A stretch of DNA of 64,000 nt from Rhizobium bangladeshense (GTDB taxonomy: Bacteria > Pseudomonadota > Alphaproteobacteria > Rhizobiales > Rhizobiaceae): assembly GCF_017357245.1 (NCBI RefSeq), contig NZ_CP071616.1:186001-250000 (forward strand). The letters run 5' to 3'. Shown piece by piece: positions 1 through 8,322 of the stretch. Each line of letters begins with the position of its first letter. Within the stretch, counting starts at the first letter, position 1. The notes beneath the pieces were generated by a model. It searched no databases. It was not told the origin of the DNA and worked only from the letters and a program-made list of their open reading frames with translations. The position numbers were made by a program, and so were the translations under genes.

Positions 1-1
1 C

Positions 2-1093
2 GCGCACGATTTCAACAATCTCCTGACGGTCATCAGCGGCAATCTCGAAATGATCGAGGACAAGCTGCCGCCCGGCAGCCTCCGCGATATTCTCAAGGAG
101 GCCCAGGCCGCCGCGCAGGACGGAGCGATCCTGACCGGCCAGCTGCTGGCCTTCGGCCGGCGGCAGCCGCTGAACCCGAAGCATGCCGACCTCGGTCAGC
201 TCGTCAGCGGCTTTTCGGATCTGCTGCGGCGGACGCTCGGCGAAGATATCAAACTTTCGACCGTTATTGACGGGTCGGGCTTCAACGTTCTCGTCGACAG
301 CTCGCAGCTTCAGAACGCCATTCTGAATATCGCCTTGAACGCAAGGGACGCGATGCCGAGGGGCGGCAGTCTGACGACCACGATCTCGCGCGTCTACCTC
401 GATGCCGATTATGCCAAGATGTATCCGGAGGTGCGCAGCGGCAACTTCGTCCTCATTACCATGACGGATACTGGTACGGGCATGACCGAGGAGGTCAGAA
501 TGCGCGCAATCGAACCTTTTTTCACGACGAAGGAAGTCGGCTCAGGCACGGGTCTCGGGCTCAGCATGGTGTATGGCTTCGTCAAGCAGTCGGGCGGGCA
601 TCTCCAGCTTTACAGTGAGGTGGGACACGGCACGACCGTCAGGATATATCTGCCTGCCATCAATGGGGCGAAGCCCCGCGAGCTTGCGCCGGATCTTGGC
701 AGCGGAGAGAGCCAGATGCCGCGCGGCGACGAGACGGTTCTGGTCGTCGAGGATGATGCCCGCGTCCGCCGCGTGGCCGTCGCCAGGCTCGCGTCAATGG
801 GTTACACGGTGCGTGAAGCCGAAAATGGCCGCCGCGCACTCGAAGTCCTGCGGGAAAACGCCGACATCGCCCTCCTGTTCACCGACATCGTCATGCCGGG
901 CGGGATCACCGGTGACGAACTCGCACGGGAAGTGCGCGTTATGCGGCCCGACATCGCGGTTCTGTTCACGTCGGGATATTCCGAGCCGGGTCTTGCGGAA
1001 AAAGGGACCGTTCCCGGCGCACAGTGGTTGCGCAAGCCCTATACCGCCAAAGAGCTGGCGTTGAAGATCCGGGAGCTTCTCGACGCCAGGTGA
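2..1093 (+). CDS. Hybrid sensor histidine kinase with C-terminal receiver domain (5' end outside window)
   Basis: The open frame runs in from the left edge, so the sensory N-terminus is missing. The first visible codons form an H-box (AHDFNNLLTVI), giving the phospho-accepting His at the very edge. An HATPase_c domain follows with N box (NIALNARDAM), G1 (DTGTGM), F box (FFTTK) and G2 (GSGTGLGLS). After a short linker, from about nt 740, comes a receiver domain with acidic DD in VVEDDARVRR, phospho-acceptor Asp in LLFTDIVMPG and the conserved Lys in RKPY. The protein should autophosphorylate and pass phosphate to its own receiver or a phosphotransfer partner. The signal cannot be read because the sensor part is absent. 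No DNA-binding output domain is present, and no cognate regulator lies directly beside it. Confidence 0.93.
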   Translation, partial: AHDFNNLLTVISGNLEMIEDKLPPGSLRDILKEAQAAAQDGAILTGQLLAFGRRQPLNPKHADLGQLVSGFSDLLRRTLGEDIKLSTVIDGSGFNVLVDSSQLQNAILNIALNARDAMPRGGSLTTTISRVYLDADYAKMYPEVRSGNFVLITMTDTGTGMTEEVRMRAIEPFFTTKEVGSGTGLGLSMVYGFVKQSGGHLQLYSEVGHGTTVRIYLPAINGAKPRELAPDLGSGESQMPRGDETVLVVEDDARVRRVAVARLASMGYTVREAENGRRALEVLRENADIALLFTDIVMPGGITGDELAREVRVMRPDIAVLFTSGYSEPGLAEKGTVPGAQWLRKPYTAKELALKIRELLDAR

Positions 1094-1253
1094 TCTCAGG
1101 CCTGCTGCCCCCTCGACTTGCCCCTGGAACTGACGCTTGGCGAGCGAACGTCTCCCCGGCAACTGGCGCAGCGCCGCTTGTCGAGCAAGGCAAGCGCATT
1201 CCCGACATGGTGCCCGGCAAGCTGCCAACCTGATCGCCGGCTTTTCCCCGAAT

Positions 1254-1267
1254 TTGACGGGCGTCAA
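1254..1267. promoter_or_regulatory. FNR/FixK-type anaerobox upstream of pseudoazurin
   Basis: TTGACGGGCGTCAA is a perfect TTGAC-N4-GTCAA dyad ending 71 bases before the pseudoazurin start codon, a usual activating position for a Crp/Fnr-family regulator. Pseudoazurin genes are commonly under FNR-, NnrR- or FixK-type control. Which regulator binds is not visible here. Confidence 0.72.
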
Positions 1268-1338
1268 AGAACCCGGCTCGGGCATCTTCTAAGACATGTT
1301 CATGAGGCTGATCGAGCCTCGCAGAACAGGAGATTGCA

Positions 1339-1782
1339 ATGCGTTTGAAATTCGGTCTGATCGCTGCAGCGGCAGCCTTGATTGCCTCGACAGCGCCGGT
1401 GATAGCCGCCGACCACCAGGTTCAGATGCTTAATAAGGGCATGGATGGCGCAATGGTGTTCGAGCCCAGCTTTTTGAAAATCGCCCCCGGCGACACCGTA
1501 ACTTTCGTTCCCACCGACAAGAGCCACAACGTCGAGACCTTCAAGGGCCTCATTCCGAATGGCGTCGCCGAATTCAAATCCAAGCCGAATGAACAGTATC
1601 AGGCAAGATTCGATGTTGCCGGCGCTTACGTCCTGAAATGCACGCCGCATGTCGGGATGGGCATGGTTGCCTTGATCCAGGTCGGCGACAGCCCGGCCAA
1701 TCTCGAAGCGATCAAGACGGCAAAGGTGCCGAACATGGTACGCAAGCGGCTTGATGCCGATCTTGCGCATATCACCCAGTGA
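1339..1782 (+). CDS. Pseudoazurin, periplasmic type I copper protein
   Basis: A 147-residue cupredoxin. Residues 1 to about 23 form a Sec signal peptide ending in VIAADHQV. The type I copper ligands are readable: His in KSHNVE, then Cys, His and Met in the [10 protein letters not shown] loop. Length and motif spacing fit pseudoazurin rather than amicyanin or azurin. In the family it is a small periplasmic electron carrier, typically donating to copper nitrite reductase or another terminal oxidoreductase; no nirK is present in this window. The start follows AGGAGA at good spacing. An anaerobox lies upstream and a strong hairpin follows the stop, so it looks monocistronic and oxygen regulated. 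Confidence 0.93.
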   Translation: MRLKFGLIAAAAALIASTAPVIAADHQVQMLNKGMDGAMVFEPSFLKIAPGDTVTFVPTDKSHNVETFKGLIPNGVAEFKSKPNEQYQARFDVAGAYVLKCTPHVGMGMVALIQVGDSPANLEAIKTAKVPNMVRKRLDADLAHITQ

Positions 1783-1792
1783 TGAATGACCG

Positions 1793-1826
1793 GTGCGGGT
1801 GGGCGCACTCGCGCGCCCTCCCGCAC
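1793..1826 (+). terminator. Hairpin after pseudoazurin
   Basis: GTGCGGG and GGGCGC pair with GCGCCC and CCCGCAC, giving 13 GC-rich pairs with one T-T mismatch and a six-base loop, starting 11 bases after the stop codon. No T-run follows, so it may stabilise the mRNA 3' end or act as an imperfect terminator. Confidence 0.5.
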
Positions 1827-1954
1827 GATGGAGAACCCCTAGCTTCGCCGACGGTGAACCGATCAAGGCTGCGCTGCGGCGTTGGCTGCCGGCGATCTAT
1901 CGAACCTGACCGCCTGAAGGGCACGAACAGACAGGCCGCAGTCATTGGATCGGG

Positions 1955-3310
1955 TCAGGCGGCCTTGCTGTGCGTGCGTCCGTGCGAGCCGAAATAGGCG
2001 TCGAACGCCGCCGCGACGGCACGGACCATGAAGCGTGCGTCCTGGGATACGACGATCCGCTCGCCGTCCATTGTGACAACGCCATCGGCCATTAGCTCAC
2101 CGAGACGGTCGTTGCGCTCGACAAGGAAGCCGGTGTCGAAACCCGATCCGCTGCTAACTCTGCCGAGGTCGACCTCGAAATCGCACATCAGCCTTTCGAT
2201 GATCTTCGCCCGAAGCTTGTCCTCTTCACTGAGAAGATATCCCCTGGCGGTGGGCAGCACGCCGGAGGCAATCCGTTCGGCGTAGAGACCGAGAGGCACG
2301 TGGTTCTGCATGTAGCCAGTCGGCAGCCGCCCGATCGCGGAAGCGCCGAGGCCGATGAGATTATCGCAGTCATCCGTGCTGTAGCCCTGGAAGTTTCGTC
2401 TCATCGTGCCGTTGCGCGCGGCGCGCGCCAGCTGATCCTCCGGCAAGGCAAAGTGGTCGAGTCCGATACGCACATATCCGGCTTGTTGAAGCTCCTGGGC
2501 GATGGCTTCCGCCTGCTCGTTGCGCTGTTTTGCCTCTGGCAGCGATGCTTCGTCGATGAGACGTTGATGCTTCTTGAAGGCGGGTATGTGGGCGTAGCCG
2601 AAAACGGCGAAACGATCGGGACGCAGCTCCGCAGCAAGGCGGACGGTTTCCACGCAGGATTGGACTGTCTGCTTCGGAAGGCCATAGATCAGGTCGAAAT
2701 TGATGCTTGTCACGCCTGCTGAGCGCAGTCCGACGATCGCCGTCTCCGTCTGCTCGAAGGACTGCAGCCGATTGATTGCCGCTTGCACGACCGGATCGAA
2801 GCTCTGGACGCCGAGGCTCGCGCGATCGACGCCGTTTTCGCTGAGCGCATCGATCATGGAGGCAGCCAATGTGCGCGGGTCGATCTCGATTGCGACGCTG
2901 GCACTCGCTTCGAAAGCGAAGGCGCTCCTGAGCTTTGCCATCAGAGCGGAGAAGTCCTGCGGCCTCATGATTGTCGGCGTGCCGCCACCGAAATGCACGT
3001 TCCTGACGGGCACGTGGTTGCCAGCGGCGAAGGTGACGAGCTCGATCTCCTGGCTCATCACGTCAAGATATTCGACAACAGGAGCGCCCTGCCGGGTGAT
3101 GGACGTGTGGCAGCCGCAGTACCAGCACATCGAACGGCAGTATGGCACATGGAGATAAAGCGAGACTGGTCCGCCCTCTCCGATTTCGGCGAGGCCCCTA
3201 GCATATTCATCTGGTCCGACGGCGGCTGAAAAAGCCGGTGCCGTCGGGTAACTCGTATAACGCGGAAGCCGTGCATCGCCGTATTTGGCGACAAGATCGT
3301 CGGGCATCAT
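1955..3310 (-). CDS. hemN: Oxygen-independent coproporphyrinogen III oxidase (radical SAM)
   Basis: A 451-residue HemN. The radical-SAM cluster motif CX3CX2C is present near residue 63 (CRSMCWYCGC), followed by the glycine-rich GGGTP SAM-binding stretch and a C-terminal HemN domain. It converts coproporphyrinogen III to protoporphyrinogen IX without oxygen, so haem synthesis can continue under microaerobic conditions. Of several adjacent start codons I chose the ATG at 3310, because AAAGGA precedes it by five bases. An FNR-like box lies 54 bases upstream, consistent with low-oxygen induction known for rhizobial hemN. Its 3' end faces pseudoazurin. Confidence 0.94.
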   Translation of the reverse strand: MMPDDLVAKYGDARLPRYTSYPTAPAFSAAVGPDEYARGLAEIGEGGPVSLYLHVPYCRSMCWYCGCHTSITRQGAPVVEYLDVMSQEIELVTFAAGNHVPVRNVHFGGGTPTIMRPQDFSALMAKLRSAFAFEASASVAIEIDPRTLAASMIDALSENGVDRASLGVQSFDPVVQAAINRLQSFEQTETAIVGLRSAGVTSINFDLIYGLPKQTVQSCVETVRLAAELRPDRFAVFGYAHIPAFKKHQRLIDEASLPEAKQRNEQAEAIAQELQQAGYVRIGLDHFALPEDQLARAARNGTMRRNFQGYSTDDCDNLIGLGASAIGRLPTGYMQNHVPLGLYAERIASGVLPTARGYLLSEEDKLRAKIIERLMCDFEVDLGRVSSGSGFDTGFLVERNDRLGELMADGVVTMDGERIVVSQDARFMVRAVAAAFDAYFGSHGRTHSKAA

Positions 3311-3363
3311 CACATTCCTTTCAAAAGCAGGATGCTTTGTGCGCGTGGACCGAGATGTCTTCC

Positions 3364-3377
3364 TTGTTCCAAATCAA
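3364..3377. promoter_or_regulatory. FNR/FixK-type anaerobox upstream of hemN
   Basis: TTGTTCCAAATCAA keeps the TTG-N8-CAA core with one imperfect half-site (read on the minus strand TTGAT-N4-AACAA). It lies 54 bases before the hemN start. Confidence 0.6.
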
Positions 3378-3535
3378 TGATGATGCCGCCGCCGCGAGAT
3401 AATCCACATATTCGTTGGCTCCCGAGCCGGCTAGCGTGTCGTTCCGACACTCAGGACGAAATATGGCCCATTACCTTGAAGCGTCGCGGGCGGTCACGGA
3501 GCGAATGTTCGGTGCCGACCCCTTCGCCCTTCCAC

Positions 3536-3549
3536 TTGATCGAGGTCAA
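3536..3549. promoter_or_regulatory. FNR/FixK-type anaerobox upstream of a small gene
   Basis: TTGATCGAGGTCAA matches TTGAT-N4-RTCAA and ends 79 bases before the start of the small gene at 3629. The rest of the 3311-3628 gap between hemN and that gene shows no convincing coding frame. Confidence 0.65.
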
Positions 3550-3628
3550 AGCGTCATTCGACAGGCGTCGTAGCTTGGAGAAAATGGGAGAGGCCGCAGC
3601 GACGAAGCGATGATCCGGAGCGAGTGGA

Positions 3629-3961
3629 ATGCCATATGAAATCGTCACAGCAAGTCTCGACGTGAACGACAAGTCGGGGCGCATCGACGTGTGGTTCGGA
3701 CCCGACATGAAGACCATCGTCGTGTCGCGGCGGGCATTGCTCTCGGTGGCCTCGCCGCCGCGGGCGACGGAATTCCGCCTTCTCCAATACGTCGAAACCT
3801 TCTGCCAAATCGCCGCGCGCCGCCTTGCCTCGACGAGCGGCAACACCATTCTGATCACGGCGAACGATGTCCGCGGATGGCTCTGCGCGTGGCAGTCCTC
3901 TCCAGCCCCGGTCCCGATACAGGCGGTCCGCCATCGGCTCCACGACGCCGGATCGGTGTGA
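3629..3961 (+). CDS. Small protein of unknown function, related to the one at 18051-18323
   Basis: A 110-residue protein with no signal peptide or membrane segment. I do not recognise a characterised family. Its middle (VVSRRALLSVASPP, then FCQIAARRL and a closing ITANDVRG) aligns by eye with the protein at 18051-18323 (VVIDRQALLEVAQPP, LFSRIACAKF, IHAADLG), so the two appear to be paralogs. The overall pattern recalls the DUF1488 group of short rhizobial proteins, but this is unverified. A GGAG stands just upstream of the ATG, and an anaerobox lies 79 bases before it. Both paralogs sit beside such boxes, which suggests a role under low oxygen. Confidence 0.7.
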   Translation: MPYEIVTASLDVNDKSGRIDVWFGPDMKTIVVSRRALLSVASPPRATEFRLLQYVETFCQIAARRLASTSGNTILITANDVRGWLCAWQSSPAPVPIQAVRHRLHDAGSV

Positions 3962-4093
3962 TCTTGCCCGGAACAGTTTCCGGCGTCCGATGAGGACAAT
4001 GGACCGCGTGCTGGTGACACCAGCTTGACCGGCATGTTAAAGACGATGCCATTGAACAGGATCTGTAACGAGCAACGGCTTGGCGGATGGACG

Positions 4094-4819
4094 ATGGCAG
4101 CAACTCAGCATGACGCGCATCTTCTCGTCGTCGACGACGATCCGCGCATCCGCCAGATGTTGACGCGCTATTTCGAGGATGAGGGTTACACGGTCTCCTC
4201 CGCCGCCGACGGCACCGAGATGCGGTTGCGGTTGCGTCAGCAGAATTTCGACGCCGTCCTGCTCGATCTGGTTCTTCCCGGCGGTACGGACGGACTTGAC
4301 CTTGCCCGCGAAATCCGCGCCCATTCCGATGTGCCGATCATGATGCTGACGGGCCGCGACGACGTCGTCGATAGAATCGTCGGTCTAGAGGTCGGCGCCG
4401 ACGATTACATCGCCAAGCCCTTCCATCTCCGGGAAGTCCATGCGCGCCTGAAATCGATCCTGCGCCGCCGGCAATCTCCTGCGCGCAGCGCCGAATCGAC
4501 TGGCGAGGAAATCATCGGCTTCGAGGAGTGGAAACTCAACCTCAGCCGCCGCCAGCTTCTCGACCCCGAAGGCACGGAAATCGAACTGACGACCGGCGAA
4601 TTCGATATGCTGACGACCTTTGTCCGGCATGCCGGACGGGTTCTGACCCGCGACGTGCTGATGGACCTGACCAGAGGCCGAAGCCTCGAAGCGTTCGACC
4701 GGACGATCGATGCCCAGATCGTCCGGCTGCGGCGCAAGATCGAGACGGACCCGAAGAAGCCGCAATTCATCAAGGCCGTTCGCGGCGTCGGCTATGTCTT
4801 TACCGCCAGGCTCGATTGA
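4094..4819 (+). CDS. OmpR/PhoB-family response regulator
   Basis: From the chosen ATG the product has 241 residues. An N-terminal receiver domain shows VVDDDPRIRQ, phospho-acceptor Asp in LLDLVLPGG, the Thr in MLTGRDD and the Lys in YIAKPF. A C-terminal winged helix follows (ELTTGEFDML, then RGVGYVF). It should bind DNA when phosphorylated. An upstream in-frame start at 4025 would add 23 residues without homology to the receiver fold, so the ATG at 4094 is preferred. No kinase gene adjoins it; the hybrid kinase at the left edge is about 3 kb away. It converges on the ribokinase gene. Confidence 0.9.
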   Translation: MAATQHDAHLLVVDDDPRIRQMLTRYFEDEGYTVSSAADGTEMRLRLRQQNFDAVLLDLVLPGGTDGLDLAREIRAHSDVPIMMLTGRDDVVDRIVGLEVGADDYIAKPFHLREVHARLKSILRRRQSPARSAESTGEEIIGFEEWKLNLSRRQLLDPEGTEIELTTGEFDMLTTFVRHAGRVLTRDVLMDLTRGRSLEAFDRTIDAQIVRLRRKIETDPKKPQFIKAVRGVGYVFTARLD

Positions 4820-4833
4820 CGGTTTCAGGAGAT

Positions 4834-4855
4834 GGCGAGGCTGACGCGCCTCGCC
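4834..4855. terminator. Hairpin between convergent genes
   Basis: GGCGAGGC and GCCTCGCC form a perfect eight-pair stem around a six-base loop, in the 60-base gap between the convergent response regulator and ribokinase genes. There is no strong T-run on either side, so termination is plausible but not proven. Confidence 0.5.
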
Positions 4856-4879
4856 GAAATCCCATGCAACGTCCAATCA

Positions 4880-5806
4880 TCAGGGGCGCAGCAAGGCAGT
4901 GATCTCGGCGCGAGAAGGCATGGCGGGGGCTGTGCCCGGCCGTGTTACCGCGATTGCGGCGGTCGCGCAGCCGAAGCGGACGGCCTCGATCGGCGCCTGA
5001 CCTTCGGAAATCGCTGTCGCGAACCCGCCGAGAAAGGCGTCGCCGGCTCCGGTTGTGTCGACGACGTTTCCCGCCGAAAATGCGGAGACAAATTCGCTCT
5101 GCCCGGCTGTGTGATAGAGCGCACCGCGAGCGCCGAGCGTGATGACCGCTGCTTTCGCCCCCCGATCGACCAGCGTGCGCGCCGCCGCCCGTGCCTGCTC
5201 ATCAGTTTCGATAGCATGGCCCACCAATTCCGCCGCTTCGACTTCATTGGGGACGATGAAATCGCACAAGCCGTAGATGCTGTCCGGGATGGCGCCGGCC
5301 GGCGCGGGGTTGAAGATCGTAATGGCCCCTGCCCTTTTCGCGATCGACAGGCCGTGCAAGGCCGCTTCCAGCGGCTGTTCGAGCTGTGTCATGAAAATAG
5401 CGGCGCTTTCGATCGCCGCCCGGTTGGCTTCGACATCTTCGATGCCGATCAGCCCCGCGGCGCCCGGCACCACGATGATGGCGTTGTCGCCGCTCACTTC
5501 GTCGACGAAGATGAAGGCGGCACCCGTGGAAACGCCTTCCATCTTCATCACATTGGCTTTGACGCCCGCCTCCGCATAGGCCGCAAGCGCCATCGCGCCG
5601 AACGCGTCGTCGCCGACCCGTGAAATGAAAGCCGCCTTGCCGCCTGCCTTTGCCGCGGCAATGGCCTGGTTGGAGCCCTTGCCTCCCGGCCCGAGCGTGA
5701 AACCTGACCCCATCAGCGTCTCGGCGATATAGGGCAGACGCTTTGCCTTATAGGCGGTGTCGGCGGCGAAAATGCCAAGAATGACGATCCCGCTTTTCTC
5801 GCTCAT
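4880..5806 (-). CDS. rbsK: Ribokinase-family (PfkB) sugar kinase
   Basis: A 308-residue PfkB-family kinase. The N-terminal GPGGKGSNQA substrate-binding motif and the C-terminal DTTGAGDAF motif with the catalytic Asp are both intact. It phosphorylates ribose or a similar pentose or deoxysugar in the cytoplasm. The ATG at 5806 overlaps the preceding mutarotase stop codon by four bases (ATGA), so translation is coupled. It is the last gene of a minus-strand operon: binding protein, two permeases, LacI regulator, mutarotase, kinase. The exact sugar is not determined by the sequence. Confidence 0.88.
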   Translation of the reverse strand: MSEKSGIVILGIFAADTAYKAKRLPYIAETLMGSGFTLGPGGKGSNQAIAAAKAGGKAAFISRVGDDAFGAMALAAYAEAGVKANVMKMEGVSTGAAFIFVDEVSGDNAIIVVPGAAGLIGIEDVEANRAAIESAAIFMTQLEQPLEAALHGLSIAKRAGAITIFNPAPAGAIPDSIYGLCDFIVPNEVEAAELVGHAIETDEQARAAARTLVDRGAKAAVITLGARGALYHTAGQSEFVSAFSAGNVVDTTGAGDAFLGGFATAISEGQAPIEAVRFGCATAAIAVTRPGTAPAMPSRAEITALLRP

Positions 5807-6264
5807 CTGACCGCCTCTTCCGCTGGAATGACGCCCTTGGTCAAAAGGAAGCATCCGTAGAACCGCAGCTCCCCGGTTGCGATCACGCAATAGGCCTTTT
5901 TGGCGATGTCGTAGAACGCCATGCGTTCGACGGGATACATCGGCGAAGGCTTGCTTTCGGCGCGGTCGACGATCGCCTGCACTTCCTGTTGAATCGGCGG
6001 AATTTCATCCGGCTTGCCGATCACTTCCATACGGCCAACCGAAGGCTGGATCGGTGTGTCCAGAGGCAGCACCGAAAGGATGGCGTCGATCGCCTGCGGC
6101 GCGGGAATGTTCTCCATTGTCAGCAGCTTCCCCAAACGCGTCTGGCGGGCTATCGAATCCGATGGAAAATTCATGTCGGAGATGACGAGATAGTCACCGT
6201 GTCCCATGTTGCAAAGTGCTTGAAGAATGTCGCCGTTGAGTTCGGCCCGAATTCCCTTGAGCAT
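5803..6264 (-). CDS. RbsD/FucU-family sugar mutarotase
   Basis: A 153-residue protein with family features: the N-terminal MLKGI start, the GHGDYLVISD segment carrying the catalytic His, and a closing RFYGCFLLTKGV. The family interconverts sugar anomers so imported sugar reaches the form used by the kinase. The size and C-terminal part resemble FucU more than classical RbsD. It overlaps the ribokinase start by four bases and follows the LacI gene by 109 bases. Its pairing with ribokinase supports a pentose or deoxyhexose substrate. Confidence 0.87.
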   Translation of the reverse strand: MLKGIRAELNGDILQALCNMGHGDYLVISDMNFPSDSIARQTRLGKLLTMENIPAPQAIDAILSVLPLDTPIQPSVGRMEVIGKPDEIPPIQQEVQAIVDRAESKPSPMYPVERMAFYDIAKKAYCVIATGELRFYGCFLLTKGVIPAEEAVR

Positions 6265-6373
6265 TGATCTCCATCCTTTCTCTAGCCGGAACGCCGGCCG
6301 TGCTTCAATTTCTGTTGTCCGGCGATATCCGGCATGGAGCGCCGTGCGCTTTTCGTGCGCACAAAACAGCGCC

Positions 6374-7393
6374 TCATTTTCGGCCCGATGCGCCGGGTTG
6401 CGGGCACGGGCCGCTCGAACCGCGCACGATCAGCGATCCGTCTACCATTTCGTCCCCCTTGCCAGGCGGTTCCTCCAGGAGAAGGCTGACTGCGCGCCGT
6501 GCCAGCATGTCGGCCGGCTGACGTATGGTTGTCAGCCGCGGCACCACGAGATTGGCAAGCGAAATGTCGTCGAAACCTGTGACGGACAGTTTTCGCGGCA
6601 CATCGATCTTGAGGTCGCGGGCGGCGCGCAACGCGCCGATCGCCTGCTGGTCGCTGGCGGCCGCAATCGCCGTTGGCCGGTCCTGCGGCGGGTACGAAAG
6701 CAGCTCGCGGGCAATTCTTTCGCCGGACTCGTAGTCGAATCTGCCATAGGCGATTTCCAGTTCGACAGGCTCGCCGGTCTTGCCGAACCCGTCCATGCGG
6801 CTGACGAAGGCCTCCTTGCGCATGCGCCCTGCTTCGGTGTCGGTCGGCCCGGCGATATAGGCGATGCGGCGATGCCCCAGCCCATAAAGATGATCGGCGA
6901 TCAGCGTGGCCGCCTGCGCATGGTTGGTCGAAACCAGGGGAAAGGTGCCGAAGCGCCGGTCCAGCGATATGACCGGCACCGAGGCTGGCAGATCGAGACC
7001 TGAACCGTCGCTTGAAGCCACCACGATGATGCCGCGCACCGATCGGTCGAGAAAAGCCGAAACGTGGCTCTGCTCCGCCTCGCTGTCGTTATGCGAGCTC
7101 GCCAGCATCAGGCTGTGGCCGCATTCGAGCGCCGCACGCTCGACGCTTGCCGCAAGCTGTGCAAAGAAAGGATTGGTGATGTCGGGAACGACGAGGCCTA
7201 TGACGTCGGTTCTGCTGGTGCGCAAGGCTCTTGCGGTCACGTTCGGCCGGTAACCGAGGGCCGAAATGGCGTCGTTGACCCTTTCACGCAGCAACGGTTT
7301 GACCGCGGCTTCGCCCGACAGGACACGCGAAACCGTGCCCACGGATACGCCCGCATATTCGGCGACATCCTTGACTGTGGGCATCTTTGACAT
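6374..7393 (-). CDS. LacI-family transcriptional regulator of the sugar importer
   Basis: A 339-residue regulator. The N-terminal helix-turn-helix and hinge are typical (TVKDVAEYAGVSVGTVSRVL, then LGYRPNVTARALRT), followed by a periplasmic-binding-protein-like ligand domain (VVPDITNPFF, GFDDISLA). Start chosen at the ATG at 7393, 17 bases after the upstream permease stop, inside the same operon. It probably represses the transporter genes until the sugar binds. Two identical palindromes at 11257 and 11345 between the divergent binding-protein and ATPase genes are its likely operators. Confidence 0.92.
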   Translation of the reverse strand: MSKMPTVKDVAEYAGVSVGTVSRVLSGEAAVKPLLRERVNDAISALGYRPNVTARALRTSRTDVIGLVVPDITNPFFAQLAASVERAALECGHSLMLASSHNDSEAEQSHVSAFLDRSVRGIIVVASSDGSGLDLPASVPVISLDRRFGTFPLVSTNHAQAATLIADHLYGLGHRRIAYIAGPTDTEAGRMRKEAFVSRMDGFGKTGEPVELEIAYGRFDYESGERIARELLSYPPQDRPTAIAAASDQQAIGALRAARDLKIDVPRKLSVTGFDDISLANLVVPRLTTIRQPADMLARRAVSLLLEEPPGKGDEMVDGSLIVRGSSGPCPQPGASGRK

Positions 7394-7410
7394 TTTCAAA
7401 CGTCCCGCAG

Positions 7411-8322
7411 CTATTTTACCGCTCCCGCGGTCATCCCGGCGATGATGTGCTTTTCCAAAACGACGCCAACAATGACCAGCGGAAGGATTCCAGCGGTGGA
7501 AAGGGCGGCCATCGACCACCAGTTGATGCCCTGGCTGCCTGTCTGGCTCGCAATCATGACCGGCAGCGTGTTCGTATTGGTGGAGGTCAGCAGTGCGGCA
7601 AAGAAATATTCGTTCCAGCACAGGATCAGCGCCAGAAGGAAGGCGGCCACCATACCCGGTAGAACGAGCGGCACTATGATGCGGGCAAACGCGCCCCAGA
7701 TCGACAGGCCATCGACCAGGGCCGCCTCCTCGAGCTCTACCGGAATGGTCGCGAACTGGTCGCGCATGATCCAGACGACGATCGGTAGCACCATAAGCGT
7801 ATAAACTGCGATCATTCCGGCATACGTGTCGAGCAGCGCCAGTTCCTTGTAGAGCACTAGGAACGGCAGGGCGAGGACGACAGGGGGCATGATGAGCTGC
7901 GACAGGAAGAAAAAGGAAATGTCGGAATTGCGCATATGGCCGAATTTGTAGGAAAAGCGGCTAAGGCCGTAAGCCGCGAGCGATCCGAGCACGACGGCAA
8001 GGGCGGAAGCGGTGACGGAGATGATGACGCTGTTCCAAAGCCTGCGCATGAACTCGTCACGTACGGTTGATATCTGGGAAATCGTATCGGGAGAGAGGCC
8101 GAGCGAGCGCCAGCCCAGCCAGTTCGGCGCGAAATTCGCCCATGGGATCAGATTGCCGCGCATGACATCTGCGGCCGTCTTGAACGAGGTCGAAACCGTC
8201 CAGAACAGCGGGAAGATGCAGACACACGCCCAGATGACGAGCAGGCCGTAGACGGCCAAACGCATGGCCCACCAGCGAATGCGTTGACCGCGCCCATATT
8301 TTTCGAAGTCGATGCGAACCAT
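7411..8322 (-). CDS. Sugar ABC transporter permease, MalG type
   Basis: A 303-residue inner-membrane protein with six predicted transmembrane segments and the EAA loop near residues 195-215 (EEAALVDGLSIWGAFARII). It forms the translocation pore with the MalF-type permease encoded directly upstream; their stop and start overlap (TGATG). It belongs to the carbohydrate uptake CUT1 group. Confidence 0.92.
   Translation of the reverse strand: MVRIDFEKYGRGQRIRWWAMRLAVYGLLVIWACVCIFPLFWTVSTSFKTAADVMRGNLIPWANFAPNWLGWRSLGLSPDTISQISTVRDEFMRRLWNSVIISVTASALAVVLGSLAAYGLSRFSYKFGHMRNSDISFFFLSQLIMPPVVLALPFLVLYKELALLDTYAGMIAVYTLMVLPIVVWIMRDQFATIPVELEEAALVDGLSIWGAFARIIVPLVLPGMVAAFLLALILCWNEYFFAALLTSTNTNTLPVMIASQTGSQGINWWSMAALSTAGILPLVIVGVVLEKHIIAGMTAGAVK

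Noticed and set aside
3332..3613. 93-codon open frame upstream of the small gene at 3629
   Set aside because: Biased toward Arg, Pro and Ser, no ribosome site, and it spans two anaeroboxes, so the stretch is better read as a promoter region.
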